NCBI GenBank assembly: GCA_963745595.1
Contig: CAVUYB010000007.1
Location: 310,001-374,000 of the forward strand
DNA length: 64,000 bases
Origin: DASZUK01 sp963745595
GTDB lineage: Bacteria; Actinomycetota; Acidimicrobiia; Acidimicrobiales; RAAP-2
Reading direction: 5' to 3'
This document shows positions 1-8,332 of this stretch, piece by piece. The notes under the pieces were generated by a model. That model had not been told where the DNA came from. It was given only the letters and a program-made list of their open reading frames with translations, and searched no databases. The translations under genes and the position numbers were made by a program. The stretch's first letter is position 1, and each line of letters begins with the position of its first letter.

Positions 1-492
1 GCCGTGGCCGGCGGTCGTCGTCGTGCCGGTGTGGCTGGTCGTCGACGTCGTCTTGGCGTGGCTGGCGGTCGTCGTCGTGGCGGTGGCGCCGGAATGGTGG
101 TGCTGGGCCCGGGCGCCGATGACCACGACGACGACGAGCAGGACGACGACGACGACGGCCACGAGGATCGGCGCGCCGAGACGGCGCGGCCGGTGGTTCA
201 TCGCCGACATCGCCCGGTCCTGGCCCCGCCGCCCGAGGGACGGCGGCGTCGGCGTCGGCACCGGGTCCTCGAAGACGAGGCTCCGGGTCGGCGGGCGGGG
301 CGGGTCGCTCGCGTCCTCGCTCTGGCCGAGGACGCGGACCGTCGACGTTCGAGCCCGCATCCCACCGAGCGTGTCGAGGGTGCTCCGGTAGCCTTCGACC
401 GAATGCGTCTCGTCCCCGCCACGCCGGCGGACCAGCCAAGCGACGCCGACCACGAGGGCCAGCACCACCACGATCACGACGACGACGACCAT
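1..492 (-). CDS. Membrane protein with Thr-rich tail, 3' end outside the window
   Basis: Reading from the ATG at 492 on the minus strand gives 164 uninterrupted codons that leave the window at base 1. The protein starts with a Val-rich membrane segment (about residues 2-20) and an RRR stop-transfer patch. A polar linker of about 85 residues follows, then a second Val-rich membrane segment (about 113-128), then a His/Thr/Ser/Ala-rich extracellular-type linker that is still running at the edge. The opposite strand is also open here, but its product is an Arg/Asp-rich shadow. Two membrane segments and a Thr-rich exported tail suggest a cell-envelope protein. The family is not recognised. Confidence 0.6.
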   Translation of the reverse strand, partial: MVVVVVIVVVLALVVGVAWLVRRRGGDETHSVEGYRSTLDTLGGMRARTSTVRVLGQSEDASDPPRPPTRSLVFEDPVPTPTPPSLGRRGQDRAMSAMNHRPRRLGAPILVAVVVVVLLVVVVVIGARAQHHHSGATATTTTASHAKTTSTTSHTGTTTTAGHG

Positions 493-554
493 CGGCCCTA
501 TTCAACAAGACGGACGGGGGGTCGGCGAGATCGGGGCCGTTTATGCGAAACCTT

Positions 555-566
555 GCAAGCGCTTGC
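555..566. promoter_or_regulatory. Palindrome GCAAGCGCTTGC upstream of the TetR gene
   Basis: A perfect 12-bp palindrome lies 125 bp upstream of the TetR-family start, next to AT-richer sequence (CTAGTATACG) that could be a promoter. The core GCAAG-N2-CTTGC is the core reported for KstR2-type TetR operators in mycobacteria. Autoregulation by the adjacent TetR gene, and control of the divergent gene starting at 492, are inferences. Confidence 0.5.
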
Positions 567-691
567 TAGTATACGAAAGAGGGGCCAGCACGGTGGGCGG
601 ACACCGGAAGGGGTGACGTCCGGCCGGTCCCGATGATACGGCGTGTCCGGTCGTGTGACGGGAGCGCCGCCACTGGCGGAGGGGAGCGGGC

Positions 692-1291
692 ATGGCGCAG
701 GCCACCAAGATCGACGGTCGGCGGGCCCGAGGCCTGCGCACTCGCGACGCCATCGTCAACGCGCTGATGGATCTCATCGCCGGCGGCGACATCGCCCCGA
801 CGGCCCAGCGCATCGCCGACCGGGCGGGCGTGTCGGTGCGGTCCGTGTACCAGCACTTCACCGACGTGGAGGGGCTCTACGCGGACGCGGCGGCCCGGAG
901 CTTCGAGTGGGTGCGATCGGTCTCCGGCGAGATAGACCCCGCCTGGCCGCTCGAACGCCGGGTCGACGAGTTCACCGAGTCACGGGCGACGACGCTCGAG
1001 ATGCTGACCCCGTTCAGCCGGGCGGCTCGGATCATCGAGCCGACGTCGGAGACGATCAGCGCCAACCGCGCCGCTATGCAGAAGTGGGGCCGCGACCGGG
1101 TCGCCGGGGTCTTCTCGCCCGAGCTGTCCAAGCTCGACGGGACCGCCCGGGCCTGCCTGCTGGCGGCGCTCGACACGATCAGCAGCGCCGAGGCGTGGGA
1201 GCACCTGCGGTCGAGCGGTCACAGCGTGAAATCGGCCCGTCAGGTCATGCGGGCCGGCATCCTCGCCCTCGTGACCAGCGTCGACCGTTAG
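692..1291 (+). CDS. TetR family transcriptional regulator
   Basis: Protein of 199 residues, the usual TetR length. The N-terminal helix-turn-helix is clear at about residues 11-58: TRDAIVNALMDLI, then AQRIADRAGVSVRSVYQHFTD, the standard TetR recognition helix ending in YxHF. The C-terminal ligand-binding half is helical and not diagnostic of an effector. ATG follows GGAGGGGAGCGGGC, a good ribosome binding site. A GCAAGCGCTTGC palindrome lies upstream at 555-566. Lipid or steroid CoA control would fit the operator type and the acyl-CoA genes further along, but the ligand cannot be read from the sequence. Confidence 0.9.
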   Translation: MAQATKIDGRRARGLRTRDAIVNALMDLIAGGDIAPTAQRIADRAGVSVRSVYQHFTDVEGLYADAAARSFEWVRSVSGEIDPAWPLERRVDEFTESRATTLEMLTPFSRAARIIEPTSETISANRAAMQKWGRDRVAGVFSPELSKLDGTARACLLAALDTISSAEAWEHLRSSGHSVKSARQVMRAGILALVTSVDR

Positions 1292-1334
1292 ATCAGGGCG
1301 CCAGACCAGTAGATCAGGGCGCCAGACCGCTCGA

Positions 1335-1886
1335 TCAGGTCCGCAGACCGGCTCGCGGCCGGAGACCGGGCGGTAGGTCGCGCCGGCGCGGATTGGCCTG
1401 GTCCCGGTCGGAAAGCACGGGGCCCGCAACGCCCCAGTCGGCCGCGACGTCCGGATCGTCCCAGGCCAGGCCGAGCTCATCGTTCGGGTTGTAGTAGCTG
1501 TCGACGAGGTACCAGAGCAGCAGGTCGGTCAGCGCGGCGAACCCGTGGGCGACGCCGGGGGGGATGAACAGGCCGCGGTCCTCGTCGCCGGAGAGCTCGA
1601 GCACCTCGGTGGCCCCGTCCGTCGGCGACCCGTCGCGCAGGTCGTGCAGGACGACCCGGGCCCGGCCACGCAGCAGATACCAGTAATCGGCCTGGTGGAG
1701 GTGGTAGTGGAGGCCGACGATCGCGCCGGCCTGCTTCTCCGACCGGTTGGCCTGGACCATCTCTCGACCCAGCGGCAGCCACTGCCGGCGGTACGTCTCG
1801 ACGAACCGCCCCCGCTCGTCGCCATGGACATCCGGCTCGACGACCAGCACGTCGTCGATCGTCGTGGACGGTACGAGTTTCGGCAC
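1335..1886 (-). CDS. dTDP-4-dehydrorhamnose 3,5-epimerase family protein
   Basis: 183 residues, the length of RmlC. The cupin fold is recognisable: HGDERGRFVETYR near residue 21, QANRSEKQAGAIVGLHYH with the catalytic-type His at about 61, then WYLLRGRARVVLHDLRDGS, and FIPPGVAHGFAAL followed by LLWYLVDSYYNPNDELGLAWDDPDV. RmlC epimerises C3 and C5 of dTDP-4-keto-6-deoxyglucose on the way to dTDP-rhamnose for cell-envelope glycans. No rmlA, B or D gene is nearby, so a relative acting on another nucleotide sugar is possible. The gene converges on the TetR gene, 43 bp away. Confidence 0.85.
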   Translation of the reverse strand: MPKLVPSTTIDDVLVVEPDVHGDERGRFVETYRRQWLPLGREMVQANRSEKQAGAIVGLHYHLHQADYWYLLRGRARVVLHDLRDGSPTDGATEVLELSGDEDRGLFIPPGVAHGFAALTDLLLWYLVDSYYNPNDELGLAWDDPDVAADWGVAGPVLSDRDQANPRRRDLPPGLRPRAGLRT

Positions 1887-1937
1887 GGGGCGAGACGGTA
1901 GCAGGGGCCGGCCGGCGGCGGTTGGGACCGTCGGCGA

Positions 1938-2441
1938 CTACACCGCGAAGCGGCCGAAGCCACCGCGGTAGAAGAGCAGCGGTGCGCCCTCGCCGACGCC
2001 GAGGTCGAGCACCCGGCCGGTGACGAGCTCGTGGTCGCCGGCGTCGTGGACGATACCCAGTTCGCACTCGAGCCAGGCCAGGGCACCGCCGAGGATCGGC
2101 GTACCGGCCGCGCCCAGATGCCAGGCGACCCCGCTGAACTTGTCGCCACCGGACACCGCGAAGTCCCGGCAGAGGGCTTCTTGGTGGTCCGAGAGGATGT
2201 TGACCGCGAATGCGCCGGCCTGGGCGATCCGGGGCCAGCTGGTCGACGACTTGGCCGGCGCCAGCGCGATCAGCGGGGGGTCGAGCGACAGCGACGTGAA
2301 CGCCTGGCACGTGAACCCGACCGGCGCGCCGTCCTCCATCGCCGTCACCACGGTGACGCCGCTGGCGAAGTGCCCGAGCACCTCCCGGAAGCGCCCCTGG
2401 TCGATCGTCGGGGCCCCCAGCTCTTGCAGGTCGTCGCTCAC
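1938..2441 (-). CDS. Flavin reductase family protein, HsaB-like
   Basis: About 167 residues from a GTG at 2441, chosen because GGAGGAAGGG precedes it; an in-frame start at 2543 would add 34 low-complexity residues. The FMN-binding split-barrel signatures are present: RFREVLGHFASGVTVVTA, GAPVGFTCQAFTSLSLDPPLI, FAVNILSDHQEALCRDFA, DKFSG, and the C-terminal PLLFYRGGF. Such proteins supply reduced flavin to two-component monooxygenases. The pattern resembles HsaB, the reductase of the steroid ring-A hydroxylase, but no oxygenase partner is adjacent, so the substrate system is open. Confidence 0.85.
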   Translation of the reverse strand: MSDDLQELGAPTIDQGRFREVLGHFASGVTVVTAMEDGAPVGFTCQAFTSLSLDPPLIALAPAKSSTSWPRIAQAGAFAVNILSDHQEALCRDFAVSGGDKFSGVAWHLGAAGTPILGGALAWLECELGIVHDAGDHELVTGRVLDLGVGEGAPLLFYRGGFGRFAV

Positions 2442-2539
2442 GTCCGTCCCTTCCTCCCCCGTCGGTGGGTCATCTCGATGATCGTCGCTCGATGGTTTTG
2501 GCTCGATGGTTTTGGCCGGCCGCTCGGGTATTCCCGTCG

Positions 2540-3394
2540 TCACGACCGGCCGAGGTCGACGGTCAATCCCTCGCTGGCCAGCGAGACGTCGTCCAGCCGC
2601 CCGGCCTCCGGCAGCCGCCGGGCCCGGCGGAGGAGGCGGTCGGCGTCCCGGTCGGATCGGGCGGGATCGTGGTGGAACAGCAGGAGCCGCTTGGCCCCGG
2701 CCTCCGCGGCCACCCGCACCGCGTAGGCCACCGTCGAGTGCCCCCAGTCGGACTTCTCGACGAACTCCTCGTCGGTGTACTGCGCGTCGTGGACGACCAG
2801 GTCGGCGCCGTCACAGAGCTCGAGCACGCCGTCGGCGACGAGCTGACGGTCGAGCGGCGCCTGGTGGTCCGGCACGTACGCCAGCACGTGACCGTCGGCC
2901 TCGATCCGAAAGCCGAGCGTGTTACCGCGGTGCGGGACCGACCGGGCCCGGACCTTCGCCGAGCCGATCGCAAAGTCCTCGTCGCCAGTGTCGGTGAACC
3001 GGACCTCGCCCCGGAAGTCCGTCATGTGGACCGGGAAGAACGGCGGCTGGACGGCACCGGGCAGCGTGTCCTCGAGGCGGCTGCCGTCCTGGCGCGGCCC
3101 GTAGACATGGAGAACCGCGCCGGGATCGTGGAGCGGGCCGAAGAACGGCAGGCCGAGGATGTGGTCGAAGTGCAGGTGGGTGAGGAGCGCGTTGGCCCGC
3201 AGCGGCCGGCCTTCGGCTCGCAGCTCCGGACCGATGGCCTCGCCGAGCGCCCGCATGCCGGTGCCGAGGTCGAGGATCAGTGGGTCGTCGCCGTCGATCG
3301 TGACGAGGACGCACGACGTGTTACCGCCGACCCGCCGGTAGCGGTCACCGGAGCACGGGCACGAGCCCCGGACACCGTAGAAGGTGACCTGCAC
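2540..3394 (-). CDS. MBL-fold metallohydrolase
   Basis: 284 residues from the GTG at 3394, placed so that the protein begins with QVTFYGVRGSCPCSG, the usual start of this family. Metal ligands are visible: THLHFDHILGLPFF (HxHxDH-type motif), the SVPHRG histidine, the late Asp in DLVVHDAQYT and the C-terminal LLLFHHDP. The substrate cannot be inferred; relatives are often annotated as cyclic-phosphodiesterase or RNase Z-like hydrolases. The gene is divergent from the alpha/beta hydrolase at 3497, with about 100 bp between them. Confidence 0.85.
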   Translation of the reverse strand: MQVTFYGVRGSCPCSGDRYRRVGGNTSCVLVTIDGDDPLILDLGTGMRALGEAIGPELRAEGRPLRANALLTHLHFDHILGLPFFGPLHDPGAVLHVYGPRQDGSRLEDTLPGAVQPPFFPVHMTDFRGEVRFTDTGDEDFAIGSAKVRARSVPHRGNTLGFRIEADGHVLAYVPDHQAPLDRQLVADGVLELCDGADLVVHDAQYTDEEFVEKSDWGHSTVAYAVRVAAEAGAKRLLLFHHDPARSDRDADRLLRRARRLPEAGRLDDVSLASEGLTVDLGRS

Positions 3395-3496
3395 CCCCTC
3401 ACCGTAGCCCTGGCGCTGGACCGCCCCGGCTCGGGGCCGCCGACGACGGCCGCTGGGCCGGCCGCTCGGCCAGTTGAACCGAAGTAGCGTTTTTGC

Positions 3497-4366
3497 ATGA
3501 GCCAACCGACCGTCGAAGCCAACGGCGTCGAATTCGCCTATCTCGAGGCCGGACCGGCCGACGGACCGTTGGCCCTCTGCCTCCACGGGTTCCCCGACAC
3601 CGCCCACACGTGGCGTCATCTGCTGCCCGCCCTCGGCGACGCCGGCTACCACGCGGTCGCCCCGTTCCTCCGGGCGTACGCGCCGACCGCGATCCCGGCC
3701 GACGGCCAGTACCAGACCGGCGCGCTGGCCCGCGACGTCAACGCCCTCCACCAGGCCCTCGGCGGCACCGGCGACGCGGTCGTCGTCGGCCACGACTGGG
3801 GCGCGCTCGCCACGTACGGGGCCGTCGCCCACCAGCCGGACCGCTGGCGGCGGGTCGTCACGGCGGCCGTCCCGCCGACGCAGTCGGTGATGTCGTCGTT
3901 CTTCTCCTACGACCAGCTCCACCGGAGCTGGTACACGTTCTTCTTCCAGTCACCGTTCGCCGACATGGCGCTGCCGATGGACGACTACGTCTTCATCGAC
4001 CGCCTCTGGGCCGACTGGTCCCCCGGCTACGACGCGGCGTGGGACGTCGCCCGGGTGAAGGAGGCCATCGGCACGCCCGAGCGGATCGTCGCGGCGATCG
4101 GCTACTACCGCGCCCTGTACGACGGCAGCGGGCACGACCCGGCGCTGGCCGACGAGCAGGCCGCCTGCCTCGCCCCGACGCCGCGGCCGACCCTCTACCT
4201 CCACGGTGCCGACGACGGCTGCTTCTCGTTCGACACGATCGACGACCCGTTGTCGTTCCTGGCCGACGGGTCCGAGGTCGTCCTCGTCCCCGCCGCCGGT
4301 CACTTCCTCCAGCTCGAACAGCCGGACACGGTCAACGAGCACATCCTCCGCTTCCTCGCCAGTTAG
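3497..4366 (+). CDS. Alpha/beta hydrolase, Asp-nucleophile type
   Basis: 289 residues. The oxyanion motif LCLHGFPDTAHTWRHLLPAL is near residue 30. The nucleophile elbow reads VVVGHDWGALATYG, with Asp in place of Ser, as in epoxide hydrolases and haloalkane dehalogenases. An acidic residue occurs in LYLHGADDGCF and the catalytic His in PAAGHFLQLEQP. The complete triad argues for an active hydrolase; the substrate is unknown. It ends 55 bp before the convergent mutY gene. Confidence 0.88.
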   Translation: MSQPTVEANGVEFAYLEAGPADGPLALCLHGFPDTAHTWRHLLPALGDAGYHAVAPFLRAYAPTAIPADGQYQTGALARDVNALHQALGGTGDAVVVGHDWGALATYGAVAHQPDRWRRVVTAAVPPTQSVMSSFFSYDQLHRSWYTFFFQSPFADMALPMDDYVFIDRLWADWSPGYDAAWDVARVKEAIGTPERIVAAIGYYRALYDGSGHDPALADEQAACLAPTPRPTLYLHGADDGCFSFDTIDDPLSFLADGSEVVLVPAAGHFLQLEQPDTVNEHILRFLAS

Positions 4367-4420
4367 CGCCTGCCGACGGCCGGCGTGGGGTTGGGGCCCC
4401 AAGCGGGTAGGCAACACGGC

Positions 4421-5311
4421 TCACGCGAGCTCGAGGACGTCACCGCGCCAGCGGGCGAGGCCGTCGGTGACGAGCGTGGCGGCGGCCCGACCGGCCCGCT
4501 CGGGGTCGGCCGGCCAGCCGGCGATGGCCGGCACGTCGTCCCGGGCGACCGAGCGCTGCCGGAGGGTCGCGACCAGCCGGCCGCGGCCCTGACGGTCGGA
4601 GCCCTCGAACCGCGACTGCGGCCTCGACGTCGCGGCCGAGCCGGTGGCGGGGTCCGGGAGCGACCAGTCCCGAGCCGCCCAGGCACAGCGCGTCCGGACC
4701 GGACAGCCGGTGCAGTCGGGCCGCCGTGACGTGCAGTGCCGGGCGCCGAGGTCGAAGAGGGACTGGCCGAACGCCCAGGACCGGCCGGGCGGCGCGAGCC
4801 GGTCGGCCAACGACTGCGCCTCGGCCGGCCGGAGCGGCCGGCCGGCGACGGCCCGGGCGAGCAGCCGGGCGACGTTGGTGTCGACGACGCCGACGTCGGC
4901 CTCGAACGCGAAGACGAGCACGGCCCGGGCGGTGTACGCGCCGACGCCGGGCAACGCCAGCAGCGACGTCAGGTCGTCGGGCACGGCGCCGCCGTGCCGC
5001 TCGACGACCGCGGTGGCCGTCCGGTGCAAGAAGACGGCGCGGCGGTTGTAGCCGAGGCCGGCCCACGCCCGGACGACGTCCGCCGGCTCGGCCGCCGCGC
5101 AGGCGGCCGGCGTCGGGAACCGCTCGACGAACCGGCCGTACGGGCCGACGACCCGGTCGGCCTGCGTCTGCTGGAGCATGACCTCGCTGACCAGGACCGA
5201 CCACGGGTCGCGGGTGGTCCGCCACGGCAGGTCCCGCCGGTGCTGGGCGCCCCATCGGAGGACGGCCCGGCGCCACCAGGCGTCGGACGGCTCAGCCCCA
5301 GACGTCGTCAC
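4421..5311 (-). CDS. mutY: A/G-specific adenine glycosylase MutY
   Basis: 296 residues. Removes adenine paired with 8-oxoguanine in base excision repair. Features: LPWRTTRDPWSVLVSEVMLQ with the catalytic Glu, the helix-hairpin-helix LLALPGVGAYTARAVLVFAF, the catalytic Asp in VGVVDTNVARLLARA, and a C-terminal 4Fe-4S loop HCTSRRPDCTGCPVRTRC with spacing Cys-X6-Cys-X2-Cys-X5-Cys. It is shorter than E. coli MutY; the NUDIX-like C-terminal domain that reads 8-oxoG is absent or vestigial, as in many actinobacteria. The start overlaps the end of the upstream MaoC gene by 20 bp, so mutY is the last gene of a five-gene operon. Confidence 0.93.
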   Translation of the reverse strand: MTTSGAEPSDAWWRRAVLRWGAQHRRDLPWRTTRDPWSVLVSEVMLQQTQADRVVGPYGRFVERFPTPAACAAAEPADVVRAWAGLGYNRRAVFLHRTATAVVERHGGAVPDDLTSLLALPGVGAYTARAVLVFAFEADVGVVDTNVARLLARAVAGRPLRPAEAQSLADRLAPPGRSWAFGQSLFDLGARHCTSRRPDCTGCPVRTRCAWAARDWSLPDPATGSAATSRPQSRFEGSDRQGRGRLVATLRQRSVARDDVPAIAGWPADPERAGRAAATLVTDGLARWRGDVLELA

Positions 5312-5804
5312 CGTACGGGCGTCGCCGGACCGGGGCCGGGGCCGACTTCCAGACCATGACCTTGCGGCGGAAGAAGCAGACCTCCTCGCCCCGCTGGTTG
5401 AACGCCTTCGTCTCGACCGTCACGACCCCCCGGTCGTCCTTCGACTTCGACGGCACCTTGTCGACGACCTTCGTCTCGGCGTAGATCGTGTCGCCGTGGA
5501 ACGTCGGGAACCGGTGGACGAGCGACTCGACCTCCAGGTTGGCGATCGCCGATCCGCTGACGTCGGGAACGCTCATGCCGAGCGCGAGCGAGTAGACGAG
5601 GTTCCCGACGACGACGTTCTTGCCGTGCACCGTCTCCTGCTCGGCGAACCACGCGTTCGTGTGCAACGGATGGTGGTTCATCGTGAGCATGCAGAAGAGG
5701 TGGTCGTCGGCCTCGGTGATCGTCTTGCCCGGCCAATGCCGGTAGACGTCGCCGACGACGAACTCCTCGAAGTACCGGCCGAACGGGCGGTCGTACGTGG
5801 TCAT
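5292..5804 (-). CDS. MaoC family dehydratase, probable mesaconyl-CoA hydratase
   Basis: 170 residues with a single hotdog fold. The N-terminus PFGRYFEEFVVGDVYRHWPG, the hydratase segment TEADDHLFCMLTMNHHPLHT and LGMSVPDVSGSAIANLEVES closely match the short MaoC protein of actinobacterial ethylmalonyl-CoA pathway clusters (from memory of the family). There the enzyme hydrates mesaconyl-C1-CoA to beta-methylmalyl-CoA. Genes that look like the preceding and following steps (dehydrogenase at 9021, lyase at 10704) lie within 6 kb, which supports this role. ATG at 5804 overlaps the stop of the upstream membrane protein as ATGA. The position between unrelated genes is unusual. Confidence 0.85.
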   Translation of the reverse strand: MTTYDRPFGRYFEEFVVGDVYRHWPGKTITEADDHLFCMLTMNHHPLHTNAWFAEQETVHGKNVVVGNLVYSLALGMSVPDVSGSAIANLEVESLVHRFPTFHGDTIYAETKVVDKVPSKSKDDRGVVTVETKAFNQRGEEVCFFRRKVMVWKSAPAPVRRRPYGDDVWG

Positions 5805-7339
5805 GGGTGGTGGTGTAATACGCCGCCGGGGTCGCCGTCCAGTGGGCGGCGGCTGGGCTGGCTGGAGCGACCTGGCCGGTCGGCGGCGCCGGGGGCCATG
5901 CCGACGACGGCCCAGGTCCCGACGATCCACCACCCGACGAGCGCCGGGAAGAACGTCGTGCGGTGGACCGAGGTGGCCAGCCAGAACCCGACGTCACCAC
6001 CGCCGGTGACATAGGCGGCCGCGACGATCACGATGCCGGCGGCCAGCGAGGCCCACGCCCAGCCGTCGTTGCCGACGCCCGCGGCCCGGCGGGCCCGCCG
6101 GAGCAGCAGCCCCCCGACGACCGCCACCGGCAGCGCCAGCAGGAGCACGTGCAGGTGGGCCGCCATCGCGTCGGCCGTCTGGTGGGCCCGGGACAGGTCG
6201 TCGCCCTGCCGCGGGCCGGTGATCGTCACGTCGGCGGTGGCGCCGAGCAGCTTGACGAGCCCCGGCCACGCCGCCAGAGCCACGACGCCGGCCGCCCCGG
6301 CCACGATCGGCCGCCAGGGCAGGGTCCCGGGCCGGGCCACCCAGCTCCCCCGGGCGCCCCGCAGCGCGATGAGCACGACGATGGCCATGGCGGTGACGAT
6401 CCCCTCGTCCTTGGTCAGGCCGGCCACCGCCAGCAGCAGGACGGCCGCGCCCAGGTCCCGGCCGCGGCCGGGGAGGACGAGGCCGAACCCGACCGCGCCG
6501 ACCGCGGCCAACGCCCACAGCGGGTCGGCGTAGCCGTTGGTGGCGAACGGGCCGACGACGCCGGCCGCGGCCAGCACGAGCAACCCGGCCACGACGACGC
6601 CGGCGGTGTACGCCACCGCCGGCCGGCGCCGGGCCGCGTGCCCGCCACCGGCGCCACGGCCGACGTCGGCGGCCAGCGCCGCGCCGACCCGGCGGCCCAC
6701 CTCGACGGCAACCCAGGCCGCGGCGGCCAGCGCACAGGCGTCCAGCAGGGCCACCATCACGACCCCGAGGCCGTAGCCGTGGTCGCCGGTGACGAGCCAC
6801 GACACCGCCACCGACCCGCCGACCAGCGGCGGGTAGCTGGCGTGGGCGAACGGGATGGCATGGCTGCGCAGCGCGGCCAGCGCCACCTGGTGGCCGTCGA
6901 GGAACCAGACGCCGTGCAGCATCCAGATGGTGCGGGCGTCGAAGCCGACGGTCGGCGCCCGGAGCGCCACCAGTGACCATGCGGTCGCGACGAGGACGAC
7001 GACCGCCCCGGCCGTTCCCGCGGCCCGATGGCCGGCCGGCCGGCCGACGACACGACCGTCGCCCGCTCCCCGTCGACGGCGGAACGGGATCACGGCCGGC
7101 CAGCGGCGCCAGACGGCCACCGTGCCGGCCGCCGCGACGATCGCGAGGCCGACGAACCACCCGAGCAGCGGGCCGCCGACGGCCAGGCACCCGGCCGCCG
7201 AGGCGGCGGCCAGGACCGCCCCGGCCAGCGGGGCCGCCGGCACGGTCAGCCACCCCACGCCGACCAGGGTGGCCGCCGGCAGGGCGCCGGCCGCGGCCAG
7301 CACCACCATCGCTACCACGGCACCCCCCGCCGTTCCCAT
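5801..7339 (-). CDS. Polytopic membrane protein, GT-C glycosyltransferase-like
   Basis: 512 residues with about 11-13 predicted membrane segments rich in Ala, Val and Gly. Between the second and fourth segments is VGFDARTIWMLHGVWFLDGH, resembling the Asp-containing first extracytoplasmic loop of GT-C glycosyltransferases, which use lipid-linked sugars. A later loop reads NGYADPLWAL, and GLTKDEGIV is a typical short loop of this class. These are weak family markers, so mannosyl/arabinosyltransferase-like is an inference. Its stop overlaps the MaoC start (ATGA), indicating translational coupling. Confidence 0.7.
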   Translation of the reverse strand: MGTAGGAVVAMVVLAAAGALPAATLVGVGWLTVPAAPLAGAVLAAASAAGCLAVGGPLLGWFVGLAIVAAAGTVAVWRRWPAVIPFRRRRGAGDGRVVGRPAGHRAAGTAGAVVVLVATAWSLVALRAPTVGFDARTIWMLHGVWFLDGHQVALAALRSHAIPFAHASYPPLVGGSVAVSWLVTGDHGYGLGVVMVALLDACALAAAAWVAVEVGRRVGAALAADVGRGAGGGHAARRRPAVAYTAGVVVAGLLVLAAAGVVGPFATNGYADPLWALAAVGAVGFGLVLPGRGRDLGAAVLLLAVAGLTKDEGIVTAMAIVVLIALRGARGSWVARPGTLPWRPIVAGAAGVVALAAWPGLVKLLGATADVTITGPRQGDDLSRAHQTADAMAAHLHVLLLALPVAVVGGLLLRRARRAAGVGNDGWAWASLAAGIVIVAAAYVTGGGDVGFWLATSVHRTTFFPALVGWWIVGTWAVVGMAPGAADRPGRSSQPSRRPLDGDPGGVLHHHP

Positions 7340-7359
7340 GGCCTACCGGGCCGGGCCGG

Positions 7360-7854
7360 TCACAGCGGCGTCATCGGCGGCGGTTCGTCTCCGGGCAGCG
7401 AGCCCCCCGTCCCCACCCGGACCCGGCCGTCGGGGTACCGAGCGACGACCACCGAACCGAGGCAGGACCCGGCACCGTGGCGTGGTGCCATCTGCAGGAC
7501 GGCCACGGCGCGCGGCTCGTCCTCGGTCATGACCGCCCAGGGCGCCACCGCCTTGGACAAGGTGGCCCAGTTGCCCGGGTTGGCCGTCGACACCGCCACG
7601 ACCTGCCCGGGGCCGACGAGGCTGTGCACTTGCGCGGCCAGGCAGTCGTAGTACGCCACGTCCAGCCGGCCCAGCGCGACCTGTTGCTCGTCAGCCTGGG
7701 TCGCCGTCGAGCGGACGCCGTGCACTGCCCCGACGGTCAGTCCGGCCACCGCCACCAGTCCCACCGCCAACCCGGCCAGTCGCCAGGCGACGCGACGTGC
7801 CCGTTGGGGGCCCGGGGGCGGATCGGGAGGGTCCGCGGCCGGACCGTCGGTCAT
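7360..7854 (-). CDS. Small membrane-anchored protein of unknown function
   Basis: 164 residues. A Pro-rich cytoplasmic N-terminus (about 20 residues) is followed by one signal-anchor helix (VAWRLAGLAVGLVAVAGLTV) and an exported domain of about 110 residues with two cysteines (YYDCLAAQV and GAGSCLGSV) that could form a disulfide. No family is recognised. The start overlaps the upstream stop as ATGA, and the GT-C-like gene follows 20 bp downstream, so all three are probably co-transcribed. Confidence 0.7.
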   Translation of the reverse strand: MTDGPAADPPDPPPGPQRARRVAWRLAGLAVGLVAVAGLTVGAVHGVRSTATQADEQQVALGRLDVAYYDCLAAQVHSLVGPGQVVAVSTANPGNWATLSKAVAPWAVMTEDEPRAVAVLQMAPRHGAGSCLGSVVVARYPDGRVRVGTGGSLPGDEPPPMTPL

Positions 7855-8282
7855 TCCGCCGGCGGGCGGGGCCGGGTGGTGAACGCCAACGACGCCCCCG
7901 GCAGGGACTCGCCGTCGATCATCAACCGCCAGGCGAACCGGGTCCCCGGTTCGAGCGGGATCGGCCCGAGGTTCACCGCCAGCGCGACGTCGATCGGCGA
8001 ACCCTCCGGGATGCCCGGCGGATGCGTCACGGTGAACTCGCCCCGGACCTCGACGGGCTGGGAGCCGTTCGGCGTGTCGACGAGCACCGGGCCGCCGTCG
8101 GCGTCCTCCAAGAACAGCTCCCAGTGGTGCGCTGCCTCGGCTTCATGCCAGTCGACGTCGATCTTGAGGGCCACTGCCGACGGCACCGGGTCCGGTCCCG
8201 TCATCGACCAGCCGCCACCGAGGATGTACAGCTTGCCGTCCGCCACCTGCGCGGCGTCACACAACAACATCGTCACGTTCAT
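7851..8282 (-). CDS. DUF6941-like conserved protein
   Basis: 143 residues. The N-terminus MNVTMLLCDAAQVADGKLYI followed by LGGGWSMTGPDP and a central ALKIDVDWHEAE is the pattern of a conserved actinobacterial family that I associate with DUF6941. The domain is beta-rich and has no catalytic motif I can name. It is the first gene of the minus-strand operon that runs down to mutY; the promoter should lie in the 50 bp between it and the divergent methyltransferase start at 8333. Confidence 0.75.
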   Translation of the reverse strand: MNVTMLLCDAAQVADGKLYILGGGWSMTGPDPVPSAVALKIDVDWHEAEAAHHWELFLEDADGGPVLVDTPNGSQPVEVRGEFTVTHPPGIPEGSPIDVALAVNLGPIPLEPGTRFAWRLMIDGESLPGASLAFTTRPRPPAE

Positions 8283-8332
8283 TCGGCTGAGGCTATAGGG
8301 AGCGGAGGACCGGTCGTGAAAGACTGGTCGAC

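Noticed and set aside
4..636. Plus-strand open frame of 210 codons at the left edge
   Set aside because: Product is Arg/Asp/His-rich low complexity. The minus strand encodes a sensible two-span membrane protein over the same bases.
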